Shown here piece after piece: positions 6,284 to 8,304 of a stretch of DNA of 8,304 nucleotides. The stretch is from Acidisphaera sp035272265 (GTDB lineage: Bacteria; Pseudomonadota; Alphaproteobacteria; Acetobacterales; Acetobacteraceae). Under the pieces are notes generated by a model. It was not told where the DNA came from, searched no databases, and saw only the letters and a program-made list of their open reading frames with translations. The stretch covers positions 1-8,304 of the forward strand of contig DATEQV010000529.1 in assembly GCA_035272265.1 (NCBI GenBank). Direction: 5' to 3'. The translations under genes and the position numbers were made by a program. Position 1 is the stretch's first letter; every line of letters begins with the position of its first letter.

Positions 6284-8304
6284 TCAGTTGATGAGCATCG
6301 CCTTGACGTCACCCGAACGCGACAGCACGCGCATCGACACGTCCCCGTCGGTGCCGCGCAGCAGGACGTCGACGCGCGCATTGCCAAGGGCGAGGCCGTA
6401 CAGCGTGACCTCCTCGAGGAAGCGTGGCATGTGCGGACGCGTGAACACCACGGCGCGCTGCTGCAGGTCGAAGCGCAGGCCGAGGCAAGCGACCAGCAGC
6501 GCGGGCAGAGCGACCGCCGACCACGCCTGCGGCGAACAGGCGACCGGGTAGAAGGTCGGGCCCTGGGTGCGGCGGCGCGGGAAGCCGCACAAAAGCTCGG
6601 GCAGGCGGCGCAGGTCGATATAGGCGGCGGCATCGAACAGGCCTTCCAGCACCCGTGCCGCGTCGGCGCGCAGGCCGTAATGCCCGAAACCCATGCCGAT
6701 GAGCGAATTGTCGTGCGGCCAGACCGATCCGTTGTGGTACGACATCGGGTTGTAGCGCGCCTCGCCCACCGCCACCGTGCGCACGCCCCAGCCGGAGAAG
6801 AACGCGCTGCCGAGCATCTGCCGCGCGACCGCCGCCGCGCGCTCGGCGGAGACCGACTGGGTCAGCAGCAGGTGGCCGGCATTGGACGCACGCACCGCGC
6901 AGGGGCGCTTCCTGCCGTCGAGTGCGAGTGCATACATGCCGATCTCGTCGGACCAGAACTCGGCCTCGATCTTCTGCCGCAGATCGTCGGCCGCGGCGTT
7001 CAGCTCGTACGCTCGCCCGGTGTCGCCGACCAGCAGGGCGAGGCGCGCGGCGCCCCGCTTGGCAGCGTGCACGTAGCCCTGCACCTCGATCAGCGCGATC
7101 GGTCCCTCGGCGTTGCTGCCGTCGGCGTGGAAGATGCTGTCCCAGCTGTCCTTCCAGCCCTGGTTGACGAGCCCCTTGTCGGTCTTGCGCGCGTATTCGA
7201 CGAAGCCGTCGCCATCGGGATCGCCCGGCCCGTCGATCCAGGCGAGTGCGGCCTCGATGTTCGGCCACAGGCGCTTGATCGTCTCGGCGTCGCCGGTGCG
7301 CTCGTGGTAGGCGGCGGCCAGCATGATGAACAGCGGCGTGGAATCGACGCTGCCGTAGTAGCGGCGAAACGGCACCTCGCCCAGTTCGGCCATCTCGCCG
7401 TTGCGCACTTCGTGCAGGATCTTGCCCGGCTCGGCGTCGCTGACCGGATCGGTGCGCGACGCCTGGTGTGCGGCGAGGTAGCCGAGCACGCCGCGCGCGA
7501 TGGTGGGGTCCATCCACAGCGTCTGCAACGCGGTGATGATCGCGTCGCGGCCGAACGCGGTGCTGTACCAGGGGATGCCGGCGTACGGATACGGGCCCTC
7601 TGGCTTGTCGGTGATCAGCATGGCGAGGTCGGAGATCGACCGCCGCATCGCTTCGTTGAACACCTCGTTCGAGGTGGCGATCGCGGCGGCGCGCGAGGCC
7701 GACTTGCGCAGGGCGCGGCGGGCGCGGCGGACAGCGCTGAAGAACACCTCGTCGCCCTGTTCGCCGGTGGCGGCGGGTGCCGCGACATTCACCCGCACGA
7801 ACAGAGCGACCGCCGCTCCGCGCGGCAGATGCAGCTTCCAGAAGGCGCGATCGTCGGTCAGCCGCGTCGGGTCGGGAAAGAAGTGCAGCCGGGTCACGCG
7901 CAGCCGCTCATCGAGGCCGGTGTACGACAGCCGCACCGTGTTGGCGTCGACGTCCGCGCCATGGCGTGTGCCGTAACGTGCGCGCGTGTGTCCGCGCACC
8001 TCGAACAGGTCGGCGAAGTCGGCGTCGAAGCGCAGGCCGAGCGAGATGTCCTGATCCGCGTTGGAGAAATTGCGCACCGCGATGCGCTCGTGGCACCTGC
8101 CCTCGAAGACGAACTTGGTGCGCCGAATGTGGATCAGGTCGTGTTCGAGCTGGCGGTCGCGGTCGATGTCCGGATTGGTCAGGTCACAGGTCAACATGGC
8201 GTTGTCGTCGCGCATCGTCGAGCTGAGCAGGATCGGGCGCGCGTTCTCGACGAACAGCTCGAGCCGCGACAGGTGCCGCGTGTCGAGGTGGAAGATGCCC
8301 TCCG
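6284..8304 (-). CDS. Glycogen debranching enzyme-like amylo-alpha-1,6-glucosidase family protein (N-terminus outside window)
   Basis: The frame stays open to the right edge, so the ATG at 8215 is internal. Translating 8216-8302 adds 29 residues beginning EGIFHLDTRHLSRLEL, the conserved start region of the GDE N-terminal (GDE_N_bis, PF14742-type) domain. That gives 672 visible residues, with perhaps 30-50 missing. The N-terminal beta-rich domain covers roughly the first third. A six-hairpin (alpha/alpha)6 glycosidase domain related to GDE_C and trehalase follows. Its hallmarks are GIPWYSTAFGRDAIIT (about 7535-7582), LVNQGWKDSWDSIFHADG (about 7118-7171), PIALIEVQGYVHAAKRGAA and YHNGSVWPHDNSLIG (about 6700-6744). 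The acidic residues of KDSWD are likely candidates for the active site by family analogy, but this is not proven. Family members are annotated as amylo-alpha-1,6-glucosidases that trim branches of glycogen-like glucans, though few are characterised and true substrates may differ. It ends in MLIN with TGA at 6284-6286. The GH15 gene follows downstream on the same strand after 234 bases, suggesting joint work on alpha-glucosides. Confidence 0.9.
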   Translation of the reverse strand, partial: EGIFHLDTRHLSRLELFVENARPILLSSTMRDDNAMLTCDLTNPDIDRDRQLEHDLIHIRRTKFVFEGRCHERIAVRNFSNADQDISLGLRFDADFADLFEVRGHTRARYGTRHGADVDANTVRLSYTGLDERLRVTRLHFFPDPTRLTDDRAFWKLHLPRGAAVALFVRVNVAAPAATGEQGDEVFFSAVRRARRALRKSASRAAAIATSNEVFNEAMRRSISDLAMLITDKPEGPYPYAGIPWYSTAFGRDAIITALQTLWMDPTIARGVLGYLAAHQASRTDPVSDAEPGKILHEVRNGEMAELGEVPFRRYYGSVDSTPLFIMLAAAYHERTGDAETIKRLWPNIEAALAWIDGPGDPDGDGFVEYARKTDKGLVNQGWKDSWDSIFHADGSNAEGPIALIEVQGYVHAAKRGAARLALLVGDTGRAYELNAAADDLRQKIEAEFWSDEIGMYALALDGRKRPCAVRASNAGHLLLTQSVSAERAAAVARQMLGSAFFSGWGVRTVAVGEARYNPMSYHNGSVWPHDNSLIGMGFGHYGLRADAARVLEGLFDAAAYIDLRRLPELLCGFPRRRTQGPTFYPVACSPQAWSAVALPALLVACLGLRFDLQQRAVVFTRPHMPRFLEEVTLYGLALGNARVDVLLRGTDGDVSMRVLSRSGDVKAMLIN

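Noticed and set aside
6027..6551. Plus-strand frame of 174 residues across the intergenic gap
   Set aside because: It runs through the repeat element and then antisense to the GDE-like gene, with no domain or credible ribosome binding site. Repeat-derived peptides like this are common false annotations.
1..8304. CRISPR array, tRNA, rRNA, transposase or phage genes
   Set aside because: I saw no spaced direct-repeat array, no tRNA or rRNA-like segment and no mobile-element protein. The window is almost fully accounted for by four protein genes and one repeat.

Overview
The window comes from a high-GC (by eye about two-thirds G+C), gene-dense bacterial chromosome, most likely a proteobacterium. 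The evidence for this is an MdtB/MdtC-type RND pump pair, strong third-position GC bias with long antisense shadow frames, and a palindromic intergenic repeat starting CCGTCATCGCGAG, a style common in alphaproteobacteria such as sphingomonads and in some gammaproteobacteria. I cannot fix the genus from sequence alone.

Left half, plus strand (1-4174): the 3' third of an mdtB-like gene enters from the left edge and ends at 1061. A complete mdtC-like gene follows after 2 bases, starting at a GTG with a GGAG ribosome binding site inside the end of mdtB. The products would form the heteromeric inner-membrane proton antiporter of a tripartite efflux pump. The adaptor (mdtA) is expected just upstream, outside the window. 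No outer-membrane channel gene follows mdtC.

Junction (4175-4213): the plus-strand pump genes and the minus-strand sugar genes converge with 39 bases between stop codons. A strong imperfect palindrome spans this gap and includes the stop codon of the glycosidase gene. It looks like a shared, U-tract-less bidirectional terminator.

Right half, minus strand (4214-8304, read right to left): a glycogen-debranching-enzyme-like glycosidase gene, whose 5' end lies beyond the right edge, is followed by a complete glycoside hydrolase family 15 gene (glucoamylase/trehalase type). Neither visible portion shows secretion signals, and the pair fits intracellular alpha-glucan or trehalose turnover. The 234-base gap between them holds a 98-base inverted-repeat element and a short frame with a strong ribosome binding site. 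That frame reads through the repeat and stops one base before the GH15 start codon, which itself has no visible Shine-Dalgarno sequence.

I found no convincing new defence, mobile or RNA system. The most interesting local signal is the repeat plus mini-ORF arrangement in front of the GH15 gene.
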